Shown here: piece after piece, positions 38,091 through 46,507 of the stretch | Layout: each line of letters begins with the position of its first letter | Position numbering within the stretch: position 1 is the stretch's first letter | Assembly: GCF_947494875.1 (NCBI RefSeq) | Contig: NZ_CANLWM010000006.1 | Span: 331,340 to 395,339 of the forward strand | Direction of reading: 5' to 3' | DNA: 64,000 nucleotides | Origin: an uncultured Williamsia sp. | Lineage (GTDB): Bacteria > Actinomycetota > Actinomycetes > Mycobacteriales > Mycobacteriaceae | Notes under the pieces: generated by a model | Seen by the model: the letters and a program-made list of their open reading frames with translations, nothing else | Told to the model about the DNA's origin: nothing | The model's database searches: none | Position numbers and translations under genes: made by a program

Positions 38091-40364
38091 ATGGGCCGGC
38101 CGCGGGGGATGACGTCACGCGGCGTCGGTGACACCCCCGCCCGACTCGTCCGGTTCCTCGTCGTCTCCGACCCGGGGCAGTTGCGGCTGCGCAGCGCCAG
38201 TCAGACGACGTCGACGCTGGTCGTCGCCCTCGTCTGCCTCGTCGTCACGACGAAGGCGCTGGGCCAACCCATCACGGTGGCGATGCTCGGGTCCGTGGTG
38301 GCGATGTTCTCGTCGTTCGTCGTGCGGGACCGCACGGCCCGGGGACGGTTGCTCACGACGGGGTTGATCGCGGTGCCCGCGGCGATCGCCGTGACCGTGT
38401 CGACCCTGCTCGGCCCGTACCGCGTCGCCGCCGACGCCGGGTTCATCGTCGTGCTGTTCACCGCCGTGTACGTGCGGCGGTTCGGGCCCCGCGGTTTCGC
38501 GCTCGGCATGGGCGCCTTCATCTCCTACTTCTTCGCGCTGTTCCTCCGCGCCCAGACGGCGCAGCTGCCGTACCTGCTGATGGCCATCGTGATCGGGATC
38601 GCGGCGTCGCTGACGGTGCGCTACCTCTTCCAACGGGAGTGGGCCGGAGCCGAACTCACCCGTCTCACCCGGGCGCTGCGCGCGTCGGCGCTCGACGTCG
38701 TCGACACCATCGACCCCCTGGGGGCGGACGGTCACGCCCCGGCGATCCCCGGACGTCACGAGGCCGGGCCTCGGCGGGCCGTCGCCGAGAAGCTCGAGCG
38801 GCTGGCCAACACCGCGCTCATGATCGAGGACTGGCTCGACCGCAACGTCGCCGGCGCACACGTGTCGGTGACCGGGAACGACCTGTCGCGCCGCATCTTC
38901 GACGCGCAGCAGGCCACCGAGCAGGTCGCGTTCGCGATGCGCGGTGCCGACCCGACGAGACTGTCGGACCCGGTGCGCCGGGTGTTCGCGGCGCTGCGCG
39001 TCGCCCTGCACAACACACCCACCGACGAGGAACTCCGGTCCGCACGGCGGGTCGTGACGAAGGCCGAGGCCGCGGCGACCGGCAGCGACCAGGAGTCCAT
39101 CGTCATCCGGTCCGTCGCGCGCGCGGTGCGGGCGCACACCGCCGTGCACCGTGTCGCCGCGCACGCGATCGAGCGGGAGGCGGCGGGGGAGCGGTCGAGT
39201 GCACCGGAGCCCGCGCCCACGACAGCGGCCGGGCCCGGTGACAAGGACGAGACGTCGCCGTCGGAGCCTCGGCGCTGGTTCTCGTCGTCGGAGACGGCAG
39301 GGTGGTTCGGCCGCCTCGAGCCGACGACCCGCACCGCCATCCAGGTGGCCATCGCCACGTCCGTCGCGACCGTGCTGGGCGAGCTGGTGTCGCCGGCGCG
39401 GTGGTACTGGGCGGTGCTGTCGGCGTTCGTCGTCTTCACCGGCACCACGACCCGCGGTGAGATCCTCACCCGCGCAGGGCATCGCATCGTCGGGACCGTC
39501 GTCGGGGTGATCGCGGGCGTGCTGCTCGCCGCCCTCGTCGGACACAATCCGCCGGTGCAGTTGGCGCTCATCGTCGTCTGCGTGTTCTTCGCGTTCTATC
39601 TCGTCGCGGTGGCCAACGGGCTGCTCGTCTTCTTCATCACGGTGCTGTTGGCGATGCTCTACGGGCTGCTCGGGACGTTCAGCGTCGCTGTTCTGGAGCT
39701 GCGGATCGTCGAGACGTGCGTCGGAGCGAGCGTCGGCATCGCGGCCGCCTACTTCATCCTGCCGACCCGAACGCGGGAAACCGTGCGCGAGAAGGTCGAC
39801 GACTACCTCGAGGCCCTCGACGAGCTCATCGTGCAGTGCGTCGACTCGGTCGTCGAACCGGGGCGCGAGGTGGACCTCGTGCCCGCCGCCCGTCGACTCG
39901 ACCTGGCGTTGCAGGCCCTGCAGACCGCGGCGCGACCGCTACAGGTGGGCACCTCCGACCGGCGGTCGTTGCGGGTGGCGCCGGCCAGCCGGGCGCGGCG
40001 GTCCACCGCGCGGCTGGTGCGCGTGCTCGAGGCGTGTGATCGGGCCGCGCACGCGTTGACGCGCGCCGGGATCGTCGCTGCCGGAGCCGATCCCGGGACC
40101 GCGCCGTCACCGGAGGTCCGCGAGGCGTTGCGGTCGGGGAGGGACGACGTGCGCGAGTCGGTCGCCGCGCTGCGGTCGGTGGTGCGGGAGGCCGGCGGCG
40201 AGTCCGACGGTTACGAAGGCACCCGCTCCCACGCCATGGAGCAGACGCCGGTGACCGCGCTCGTCGCCCGCGACCCCGAACAGCTGCCGACGGCGACCCG
40301 CATCGCCGTCCGCGCGCTCGATCGTCTCGACCACGCGGCGGCCCTGACACGGGTGCGTATCTGA
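38091..40364 (+). CDS. FUSC-family membrane transporter
   Basis: 757 residues arranged as two membrane blocks, each of about six helices, separated and followed by long helical cytoplasmic segments. The second block starts with RTAIQVAIATSVATVLGELV and contains YWAVLSAFVVFTGTTTRGEI, the FUSC/aromatic-acid-exporter signature. The central region (about 180-400) is Arg/Glu-rich and probably coiled-coil. The family includes aromatic-acid exporters and fusaric-acid resistance proteins; the substrate here is unknown. It appears leaderless, starting at ATG 38091. Confidence 0.88.
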   Translation: MGRPRGMTSRGVGDTPARLVRFLVVSDPGQLRLRSASQTTSTLVVALVCLVVTTKALGQPITVAMLGSVVAMFSSFVVRDRTARGRLLTTGLIAVPAAIAVTVSTLLGPYRVAADAGFIVVLFTAVYVRRFGPRGFALGMGAFISYFFALFLRAQTAQLPYLLMAIVIGIAASLTVRYLFQREWAGAELTRLTRALRASALDVVDTIDPLGADGHAPAIPGRHEAGPRRAVAEKLERLANTALMIEDWLDRNVAGAHVSVTGNDLSRRIFDAQQATEQVAFAMRGADPTRLSDPVRRVFAALRVALHNTPTDEELRSARRVVTKAEAAATGSDQESIVIRSVARAVRAHTAVHRVAAHAIEREAAGERSSAPEPAPTTAAGPGDKDETSPSEPRRWFSSSETAGWFGRLEPTTRTAIQVAIATSVATVLGELVSPARWYWAVLSAFVVFTGTTTRGEILTRAGHRIVGTVVGVIAGVLLAALVGHNPPVQLALIVVCVFFAFYLVAVANGLLVFFITVLLAMLYGLLGTFSVAVLELRIVETCVGASVGIAAAYFILPTRTRETVREKVDDYLEALDELIVQCVDSVVEPGREVDLVPAARRLDLALQALQTAARPLQVGTSDRRSLRVAPASRARRSTARLVRVLEACDRAAHALTRAGIVAAGADPGTAPSPEVREALRSGRDDVRESVAALRSVVREAGGESDGYEGTRSHAMEQTPVTALVARDPEQLPTATRIAVRALDRLDHAAALTRVRI

Positions 40365-40443
40365 GCCGCATCAGCTCTTCCGTTCGGCCGTACGAATGTG
40401 CTATTCATGACGTGGGTCGGGGACCTGTCGAGAGGAACCCCGA

Positions 40444-40794
40444 ATGCGCAGAATGCTCACCGCCGCTGCCGGACTCGCCATGATCGGTGCCGCGATCGTC
40501 GTCGCACCGACTGCTTCCGCGGCACCCGGCATCCCGGATCTCAGTCTGTCGATCACCCGGAACTCGTGCGACATCACCGTGACGAACGTCGGCGGTGCCA
40601 CCGCGACGGGCGTGTCGCTCTACTCACTCACGTTCGGCCGTCTGTCGACCTTCCCGACGACCCTCGCGGCCGGCCAGTCGTCGACGTACCACATCCTGGA
40701 TTGCCCTCCGGGGTCGCCGTATCCGAATGCGTTTCTCACCACTTCCGGCAACGGCGACCTGAACCCGTTCAACAACGTCGGCGTGCTGATCTGA
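40444..40794 (+). CDS. Small secreted protein, CARDB-like beta domain
   Basis: 116 residues: signal peptide (MLTAAAGLAMIGAAIVVAPT, cleavage near ASAAPG) and a single beta-sandwich-like domain (ITVTNVGGATATGVSLYSLT, then the Cys of HILDCPPG and a closing NPFNNVGVLI). The pattern resembles CARDB/DUF11 extracellular domains, which usually bind or space surface proteins. There are two Cys, possibly paired. The start is ATG 40444 with GAGAGG upstream. A 21-bp tandem repeat follows. Confidence 0.75.
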   Translation: MRRMLTAAAGLAMIGAAIVVAPTASAAPGIPDLSLSITRNSCDITVTNVGGATATGVSLYSLTFGRLSTFPTTLAAGQSSTYHILDCPPGSPYPNAFLTTSGNGDLNPFNNVGVLI

Positions 40795-40885
40795 CCGATC
40801 CGGGCACCCTGTCGCCGGGCCGCCGAATCCACTGTCGTGCATCCGGAACCACTCATCGGGCGGTCGGCGCCGCCAGGCGCTCCTA

Positions 40886-40984
40886 CCGCCCAACGAACGG
40901 TTCCAGCCGCCCAACGAACGGTTCCAGCCGCCCAACGAACGGTTCCAGCCGCCCAACGAACGGTTCCTGCCGCCCAACGAACGG
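40886..40984. repeat. 21-bp tandem repeat array (family B), 4.7 units
   Basis: The unit CCGCCCAACGAACGGTTCCA(G) repeats head-to-tail: 40886-40906, 40907-40927, 40928-40948, 40949-40969 and a partial 40970-40984. Units 1-3 are identical; unit 4 has one change. It lies between convergent genes, 12 nt from the SGNH hydrolase stop. Confidence 0.95.
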
Positions 40985-40996
40985 GGATGGAGGGGG

Positions 40997-41923
40997 TCAG
41001 GTCAGGGAGAGGGCGAGGGTGGCGACGACGGCCTTCGCGATGCCCTCGCTGCCCGCCGGGGTCGGGTGCGTCGACGGGACCCCCTCTGCCGGACGGACTC
41101 CCGTGAACCAACGCTGCCCGGGGGCGGCGCACGAGTCGTGACCGACCGCCGCGGCCCCGACATCGACGAACCCGGCGCCGGCCCGCTCTGCCGCGGCCAG
41201 GTAGACGCCGTCGAGCTGACGGAAGAACCCGGCGACCACGGGTGCGTCGGCGTCGCTGAACGGGGCCTCTCCAGGACACCCGCGCGGCCCGAAGTATCCG
41301 CCGTGGCCCACCACCAGGAGGCGTGCGGACGGCGCGTGCGCTCGGACGCCGGCGAGGACGTGATCGAGCCGAGTCGACAGCGTCGCCAGCCGCCCGGCGA
41401 TCAGCCCCGGCAGTGCCGGGTCGGCGCGGCAGTCGCGGTCCCGGCCGGGCGTGGCCTCCATGCAGTGGTCGACGATGCCGAACCAGCGGATGTCGTTGCC
41501 GCCGACGGACAGGGTCACCAGGGTGGTGTCCGGACGCAACACGGCGGTCTGCACCGGGACGCGCCGACCGTTGCTCGTCGACTGTCCGCGATCGACGACG
41601 TCGGCCGCCACCGCGCCGCCGCAGGCGACGGTGGTGAACGACGCGACCCCGAGTGCCCGCGCCACCAGTTCCGGGTACCCGGCGTCGGTCCGACCGCACC
41701 CGTCACCGCCCGCCTGGGACGTGGTGGTCAGACCCGCTGCGCGCGAGTCACCGAGGGCGACGTAGTGCACGGCCGACGTCGCCGGGGCGCTCGCCTCGCC
41801 GCTGGGGTCCGGCAGCGGGGTCGCCGACGCCGCCGTCAGGTGGCCGACGAGCACCGCGATCACGGCGAGCAGGACGGCAGCCGACGACCGCCGGCGCGCG
41901 GTGGCGCGGCGAGGCGTTCTCAT
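40997..41923 (-). CDS. Secreted SGNH/GDSL hydrolase (second of a pair)
   Basis: 308 residues with a signal peptide (SSAAVLLAVIAVLVGHLTAA). SGNH blocks are present: nucleophile Ser in YVALGDSRAAG, Gly in the CGGAVAADVVDRGQS region, Asn in LSVGGNDIRWFG and His in STHPTPAGSEG. The usual Asp three residues before the catalytic His is absent, which is tolerated in some Streptomyces esterases that use a main-chain carbonyl. Three or more Cys pairs are likely. The start is ATG 41923, 4 nt after the stop of its paralogue, so they form an operon. Confidence 0.88.
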   Translation of the reverse strand: MRTPRRATARRRSSAAVLLAVIAVLVGHLTAASATPLPDPSGEASAPATSAVHYVALGDSRAAGLTTTSQAGGDGCGRTDAGYPELVARALGVASFTTVACGGAVAADVVDRGQSTSNGRRVPVQTAVLRPDTTLVTLSVGGNDIRWFGIVDHCMEATPGRDRDCRADPALPGLIAGRLATLSTRLDHVLAGVRAHAPSARLLVVGHGGYFGPRGCPGEAPFSDADAPVVAGFFRQLDGVYLAAAERAGAGFVDVGAAAVGHDSCAAPGQRWFTGVRPAEGVPSTHPTPAGSEGIAKAVVATLALSLT

Positions 41924-41927
41924 GAGT

Positions 41928-42821
41928 TCAGGATCGTAGGGCGCGCACCACGAGATCACCCATCGACGCGCTGCCGAGCGGCGTCGGATGGTTCGGGGGA
42001 GTCAGGCCCGACGGGAACTGCCCCGCGAACCAGCGGGTGCCGACCGGTGCGCACGCGTCGTGTCCGACGGCGGGGCCGGCGATGTCGACGAAGGTCGCCC
42101 CGCGTGAGGCCGCGCCCTGCGCGAGGGTCGCGTCGAAGCGGCGGAAGAAGTCGGCCACGAAAACCATGTCGGCGCGGCTGACGGTCGCGGTGGGGAAGCA
42201 GCCGACCGGTCCGTAGTAGCCACCGTGGCCCACGACGACGACACGCGCCTGCGGCGAACGCTGCCGGATGGCGTCGAGTACACGCTGCAGCTTCGGCAGG
42301 AGACCGGCGAGCGCGGCGTCCTGCCGGGCGCGTAGTCCCGCGTCTCGGCGACATCCGCTGTCGATCTGGTCGCTCACGCCGAAACAGGGCTGGATGAGAG
42401 ACGCCCAGGCGATGTCGTTGCCGCCGATCGACAGCGTCACCAGGTTCGTGTCCGGGCGCAGGGCCTCGATCTGCGGGCGCGTCGTCCGGAACGGCGGCAC
42501 CGGGGTCCGCTGGCCGCGGTCGACGATGTCGTCGGTCGTCGCGGCGACGCAGGTCGCATCGGTGAACGAGGAGGGCTTCAGCGCGGCCCGCACGCGGTAC
42601 GGGTAGCCCTGGCCCGACCGCGCGCACCCACTCGGTTCGAGGAGGGTGGTGAGCGACGGGGCGGCGCCACGGGAGTCACCCAGCGCGACGTAGCGGATGG
42701 GTCCGGACCCGGCCGGTTCGGCACCGGCGGGGGCGGTGCCGGCCATCACCGGCAGGGCGACCGCTCCGATCATGGCGGCCATCGCGGCCCGCATCCATCC
42801 CGATCGCAGCACTGCTCGCAC
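41928..42821 (-). CDS. Secreted SGNH/GDSL hydrolase (first of a pair)
   Basis: 297 residues, clearly paralogous to the next gene: signal peptide (MAAMIGAVALPVMAGTAPAG), YVALGDSRGAAPS with the nucleophile Ser, LSIGGNDIAWASL, VVVGHGGYYGPVGCFP and the terminal NHPTPLGSASMG with the catalytic His. As in its partner, the Asp of the DxxH motif is missing. I start it at GTG 42821, close behind an AGGGGGAG stretch; the open frame to 42908 is less protein-like. Secreted esterase or lipase activity is inferred. Confidence 0.87.
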   Translation of the reverse strand: MRAVLRSGWMRAAMAAMIGAVALPVMAGTAPAGAEPAGSGPIRYVALGDSRGAAPSLTTLLEPSGCARSGQGYPYRVRAALKPSSFTDATCVAATTDDIVDRGQRTPVPPFRTTRPQIEALRPDTNLVTLSIGGNDIAWASLIQPCFGVSDQIDSGCRRDAGLRARQDAALAGLLPKLQRVLDAIRQRSPQARVVVVGHGGYYGPVGCFPTATVSRADMVFVADFFRRFDATLAQGAASRGATFVDIAGPAVGHDACAPVGTRWFAGQFPSGLTPPNHPTPLGSASMGDLVVRALRS

Positions 42822-42981
42822 GTCTCCCCCTCGCGTCCCCGGCGCCGACGCACCAGAAGGTCCAGCCCCCGACCGGATCATGCACCATCGCGGTGTCCAG
42901 GACCCCAACGCCTGTCGAACTCGAGGCGGGCTTGTGAGAGATCACGAGATCCGGACCTTCAGAACCGGACACGCTGTCATC

Positions 42982-44238
42982 TCACCAGGTGACACCGAGG
43001 TGGCGGGGCCCGCGCACGACCATCTCCGACTTCCAGTCGACGTCGGTGACCCGCAGGTCGGGGAAGGCGCCACTGAGGGCCGTCAGCGCTTCCTGCAGCT
43101 CGACACGGGCCAGCGCGGCGCCGAGGCAGTGGTGCGCGCCGTGGCCGAAGCCGATGTGCCCCGATCGCCCGCGAGAGGGGTCGAACTCCTCGGGCCGGTC
43201 GAACACCTCGGGGTCCCGGTTGGCTGCGGCCACGCTCACGAGCACCGGTTCGCCGGCCCGTACGACCACACCGGACAGCTCGACGTCCTCGGTGGCGTAT
43301 CGGGCCTGGCCGCCGCCGAGGCCCAGCGGCACCAGACGCATCAGCTCCTCCACGACCCCGGGCACCATCGACGGGTCGTCGTGCAGGGACCGCCACGCGT
43401 CGTCGGAGATCGGCAACGACCCGAACTCGTCGGGGCGCCCCATGAGGAACAGCAGGAAGTTGGGGATCTGCGACGCGGTGGTCTCGTGGCCGGCGACGAG
43501 GATGCCGTTGCACAGGTCGATCAGTTCGAGCTCGGTGAGGCGGTCCTCGCCGTCGCGGGCGTCGAGCAGCGCGCACATGAGATCGTCAGGGGCCTCGCCG
43601 GCGGCACGACGAGACCGTTTGTCGGCCAGCAGGTCCCGCATGTACGCGCGGAACTCCTCACGGCTGGCGTCGAACTCCTCCGAGGTGAGTGTCGTCGTCG
43701 ACATCGCGTCGTCGCTCCACCGGCGGAACCGGTCCCGATCGGCCGTCGGGACGCCGAGGAGCTCACAGATCACCTGCACCGGCAGGGGGAGCGCGAAGCC
43801 GTCGACGAGGTCGACCGGCCGCCCGGTGCGGGCGTGCTCGGCACGCATCCCCTCGACGAGGTCGGCACAGATGGACGCGGCCTTGGGGCGCAGCGACTCG
43901 ATGCGGCGAGGGGTGAAGGCACGCGACACCAGGGTCCGCAGACGCGAGTGGTCCGGCGGGTCCATCGAGAGGATCCCCGAGGTCACCCGACCGGCCCGCA
44001 TCCGGGGTTCGTCGTGGTGGGCGGCGACAGCACGGCTGAAGCGCGGGTCGGCCAGGACGGTCCGGACGTCCTCGTACCGCGTGGCCAGCCACCCCTCCTC
44101 CCCGAACGGCATGCGGACCCGGGCGAGGCCGGTGGTCCGTCGGATGTGTGCGTACTCGTCCGCGAGGCGCAACGAGTCCGGGCGGTTGAACGGGTAGTCG
44201 AGCACCTGGTCGAGATCGGATTCACGGGTGATGGTCAC
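42982..44238 (-). CDS. Cytochrome P450
   Basis: 418-residue soluble bacterial P450. I-helix oxygen-binding motif LVAGHETTAS, K-helix ExxR in EELMRLV, and the haem-ligand loop FGHGAHHCLGAALAR with the proximal Cys. It is full length and starts at ATG 44238 with AGGAAC upstream. It is divergent from an SDR gene; an imperfect palindrome lies in the shared upstream region. No ferredoxin or reductase gene is adjacent, so it probably uses shared redox partners. The substrate is unknown. Confidence 0.95.
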   Translation of the reverse strand: MTITRESDLDQVLDYPFNRPDSLRLADEYAHIRRTTGLARVRMPFGEEGWLATRYEDVRTVLADPRFSRAVAAHHDEPRMRAGRVTSGILSMDPPDHSRLRTLVSRAFTPRRIESLRPKAASICADLVEGMRAEHARTGRPVDLVDGFALPLPVQVICELLGVPTADRDRFRRWSDDAMSTTTLTSEEFDASREEFRAYMRDLLADKRSRRAAGEAPDDLMCALLDARDGEDRLTELELIDLCNGILVAGHETTASQIPNFLLFLMGRPDEFGSLPISDDAWRSLHDDPSMVPGVVEELMRLVPLGLGGGQARYATEDVELSGVVVRAGEPVLVSVAAANRDPEVFDRPEEFDPSRGRSGHIGFGHGAHHCLGAALARVELQEALTALSGAFPDLRVTDVDWKSEMVVRGPRHLGVTW

Positions 44239-44296
44239 GGCTGGTTCCTTCCGTCGGGGCCGCCCGACGACGGCGACAGTTGCTCATGACAACGTC

Positions 44297-44317
44297 TTGC
44301 TTAGCGACACGAAACAA
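44297..44317. promoter_or_regulatory. Candidate operator upstream of the P450 and SDR genes
   Basis: The 21-nt imperfect palindrome has TTGCTT and AAACAA-type outer arms with 14 of 21 symmetric matches. It is about 60 nt before the P450 start. It is TetR-like in size, but no regulator gene is adjacent. Confidence 0.35.
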
Positions 44318-44474
44318 TCTATCGACCGGGCGGCGGGACGGCAAGAGAAATGTGCGGACGGGCGGAGACGTTGGCACGGTCCGACGGGTCGAGAACGGGC
44401 CGAAGAGATCGCCGACGAGCACACGAGCGGCGATCAGACGACGTCGCCGACCGCGGCGACACGAGGAGGACCAC

Positions 44475-45131
44475 ATGTCACGCATCGCCATCATCGGAGG
44501 TCACGGCAAGATCGCACTGCAGGCGGCGAAGCTCCTCACCGATGACGGCCACGAGGTGTCGTCGGTGATCCGCGACGCCGGCCAGTCCGACGACGTCGCC
44601 GCCCGGGGCGCGACGCCGATCGTCCTCGACGTCGAGAAGGCGTCCACCGAGGACATCGTCGAGGCACTGGACGGTCACGACGCGATCGTCTTCTCGGCCG
44701 GAGCGGGCGGTGGCAACCCCGACCGCACCTACGCCGTCGACCGGGACGCCGCGATGCGGACCATCGACGCCGCGTCGGCCGCGTCGATCACGCGCTACGT
44801 GATGGTGTCGTACTTCGGGGCCTCGACCGACCACGGCGTCGACCCGGACGACTCCTTCTACGCCTACGCCGAGGCGAAGGGTGACGCGGACCAGTACCTG
44901 CGCGCCAGCGACCTCGACTGGACCATCGTCGCTCCCAGCACCCTCTCCGACGACGACGCCACCGGCACCATCACCACCAAGGAGCAGGGTGCCGAGCGCG
45001 GGACGAAGGTCTCGCGTGCCGATGTCGCCGCGGTCATCACGGCGGTCCTCGAGACCCCCGGTAGCGTCGGCCGGATGATCGAGTTCACCGCGGGGGACAC
45101 CCCGATCGCGGACGCCGTGGCGGGCGCATGA
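44475..45131 (+). CDS. NAD(P)H-binding SDR-like protein (YwnB type)
   Basis: 218 residues with the Rossmann motif IAIIGGHGKIALQAAKLL, a DAIVFSAGAGGGN segment, YVMVSYFGAS and a YAEAKGDADQYLR catalytic-type stretch, as in the atypical SDRs of the YwnB/NAD(P)-binding group. The start is ATG 44475 with GAGGAGG. It overlaps the following MBL-fold gene by 4 nt (ATGA). The function is probably a redox or quinone reductase; the substrate is not known. Confidence 0.9.
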   Translation: MSRIAIIGGHGKIALQAAKLLTDDGHEVSSVIRDAGQSDDVAARGATPIVLDVEKASTEDIVEALDGHDAIVFSAGAGGGNPDRTYAVDRDAAMRTIDAASAASITRYVMVSYFGASTDHGVDPDDSFYAYAEAKGDADQYLRASDLDWTIVAPSTLSDDDATGTITTKEQGAERGTKVSRADVAAVITAVLETPGSVGRMIEFTAGDTPIADAVAGA

Positions 45132-46267
45132 CGCCGCTGCGCAGGCTGGTCACCACGGCGGGTGTGGGCACCGTCGAGGCCGTGACGTCGGGGCTGGCGG
45201 CGGCGGGATCCGCCACCGGCCGCGCGTTCGGCGCGTCACCGGAACAGATCGCGCCCCACGTCGCGCGATCGCCCCACCAGACCGAGGGCTTCTTCGCCAA
45301 CCGCGAGCCGGCGTCGGAGATCAATCCCGACCGCGGCACGGCCGTCGACATGATCCGCCAGCGACGTCGCGGTGAACCGCCGCGACCGGTGCCGGTGGTC
45401 ACCCCGGACCTCCGCGCCGACGCCGCGTCGCTGGCCGTGACCTGGCTCGGGCACGCGAGTGCGATCGTCGAGATCGACGGGCGTCGCGTGCTTACCGACC
45501 CGGTCTTCTCCCGGCGGTGCTCGCCGTCGCAGCTGGTCGGTCCCGCCCGTATGCACGACGTCCCCCTGACGGTGGCCGAACTGCCCGCGCTGGACGTCGT
45601 CCTCATCAGCCACGACCACTACGACCACCTCGACATGGCCACGGTCGTCGCGATCGCACGCTCGCAGCCGTCGGCGCGATTCGTCGCCCCGGTGGGTGTG
45701 GGCGCGCACCTCGAGTACTGGGGCATCGCCGCCGACCGCATCGACGAGGGTGACTGGGGTGAGCGGATCACGGTCGGGGATCTGTCGTTCGACTGCATTT
45801 CCGCCCGGCACTTCTCCGGACGCGGCGTGGTCCGCAACCTGACGCAGTGGGTGAGCTGGGGCATCCACGGCCCCACGCGCTCGGCGTTCTTCACCGGCGA
45901 CACCGGTTTCACCGAGAGCTACGCGGACGCCGGCCGAGACACCGGTCCATACGAGCTGACGCTGGTCCCGATCGGCGCCTACGACCGTTCATGGCCCGAC
46001 GCCCATGTGGACCCGGAGGAGGCCGTCGCCCTGCACACGATGCTCGCCGGCGACGAGCGGACGAACTCGCTGATGGTCCCCATCCACTGGGCGACGTTCA
46101 ACCTCGCGCTGCACCCGTGGGCCGAGCCCGTCGCGCGGATGCTCGCCGTTGCGGCCGAGCACGACGTCGTCACCGCGACCCCGGCGCCCGGCGCCCGGAT
46201 CGACGTCAGCGACCGCACCGGCCCGGGCATCGACACGGCCTCGTGGTGGCGATCGGTGGCGGGATAG
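45128..46267 (+). CDS. MBL-fold metallohydrolase (NAPE-PLD/UlaG-like)
   Basis: 379 residues. The metallo-beta-lactamase core has SLAVTWLGHASAIVEIDG, metal motif LISHDHYDHLD, a later His in SARHFSGRG, FFTGDTGF and a final metal His in VPIHWATF. The arrangement is that of the NAPE-hydrolysing phospholipase D group. An N-terminal region of about 90 residues is less conserved. ATG 45128 overlaps the SDR stop. A lipid or phosphodiester substrate is plausible but unproven. Confidence 0.9.
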   Translation: MTPLRRLVTTAGVGTVEAVTSGLAAAGSATGRAFGASPEQIAPHVARSPHQTEGFFANREPASEINPDRGTAVDMIRQRRRGEPPRPVPVVTPDLRADAASLAVTWLGHASAIVEIDGRRVLTDPVFSRRCSPSQLVGPARMHDVPLTVAELPALDVVLISHDHYDHLDMATVVAIARSQPSARFVAPVGVGAHLEYWGIAADRIDEGDWGERITVGDLSFDCISARHFSGRGVVRNLTQWVSWGIHGPTRSAFFTGDTGFTESYADAGRDTGPYELTLVPIGAYDRSWPDAHVDPEEAVALHTMLAGDERTNSLMVPIHWATFNLALHPWAEPVARMLAVAAEHDVVTATPAPGARIDVSDRTGPGIDTASWWRSVAG

Positions 46268-46274
46268 TCCGTTT

Positions 46275-46301
46275 CGGGAACTCGGCAGGCGTCTGGGGCG
46301 T
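46275..46301 (+). promoter_or_regulatory. Candidate ECF-sigma (SigE/SigH-type) promoter ahead of the antitoxin
   Basis: GGGAAC (46275-46280) and CGTT (46298-46301) are separated by exactly 17 nt, matching the SigE/SigH-type promoter of mycobacteria and relatives. Transcription would start about 35 nt before the antitoxin ATG at 46343. Confidence 0.55.
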
Positions 46302-46342
46302 TCCCCCTTCGACAACCCGCACTATCCGACGAGGTGGAAGAC

Positions 46343-46507
46343 ATGAACTTCAAGCAGCTCGCCGACAAGGCCAAGGCCGTCGTGCAGAAGAACCCGCAAT
46401 ACATCGACAAGGGCGCCGACGCGGTGAACAAGGCGACCAAGGGCAAGTACGCCAGCCAGGTCGACAAGGGCCGCGACGCCGCGAAGAAGTTCGGCCAGCA
46501 GCGCTAG
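46343..46507 (+). CDS. MT0933/Rv0909-like antitoxin
   Basis: 54-residue, Lys-rich, helical protein: MNFKQLADKAKAVVQKNP, then YIDKGADAVNKATKGKYAS and a QVDKGRDAAKKFG end. The GKYxxxVDK core is the signature of the Rv0909/MT0933-like antitoxin family, whose partner in M. tuberculosis is the SRPBCC protein Rv0910. Such a partner (47799-48239) follows here, but a lipase gene lies between. The start is ATG 46343 with a GAGGTGG ribosome site. It is too short for most ORF callers. Confidence 0.82.
   Translation: MNFKQLADKAKAVVQKNPQYIDKGADAVNKATKGKYASQVDKGRDAAKKFGQQR

Noticed and set aside
40886..40984. CRISPR array
   Set aside because: The units are directly joined with no spacers, and no cas genes are present; it is a simple tandem repeat. 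The same holds for the arrays at 27156, 49974 and 63863.
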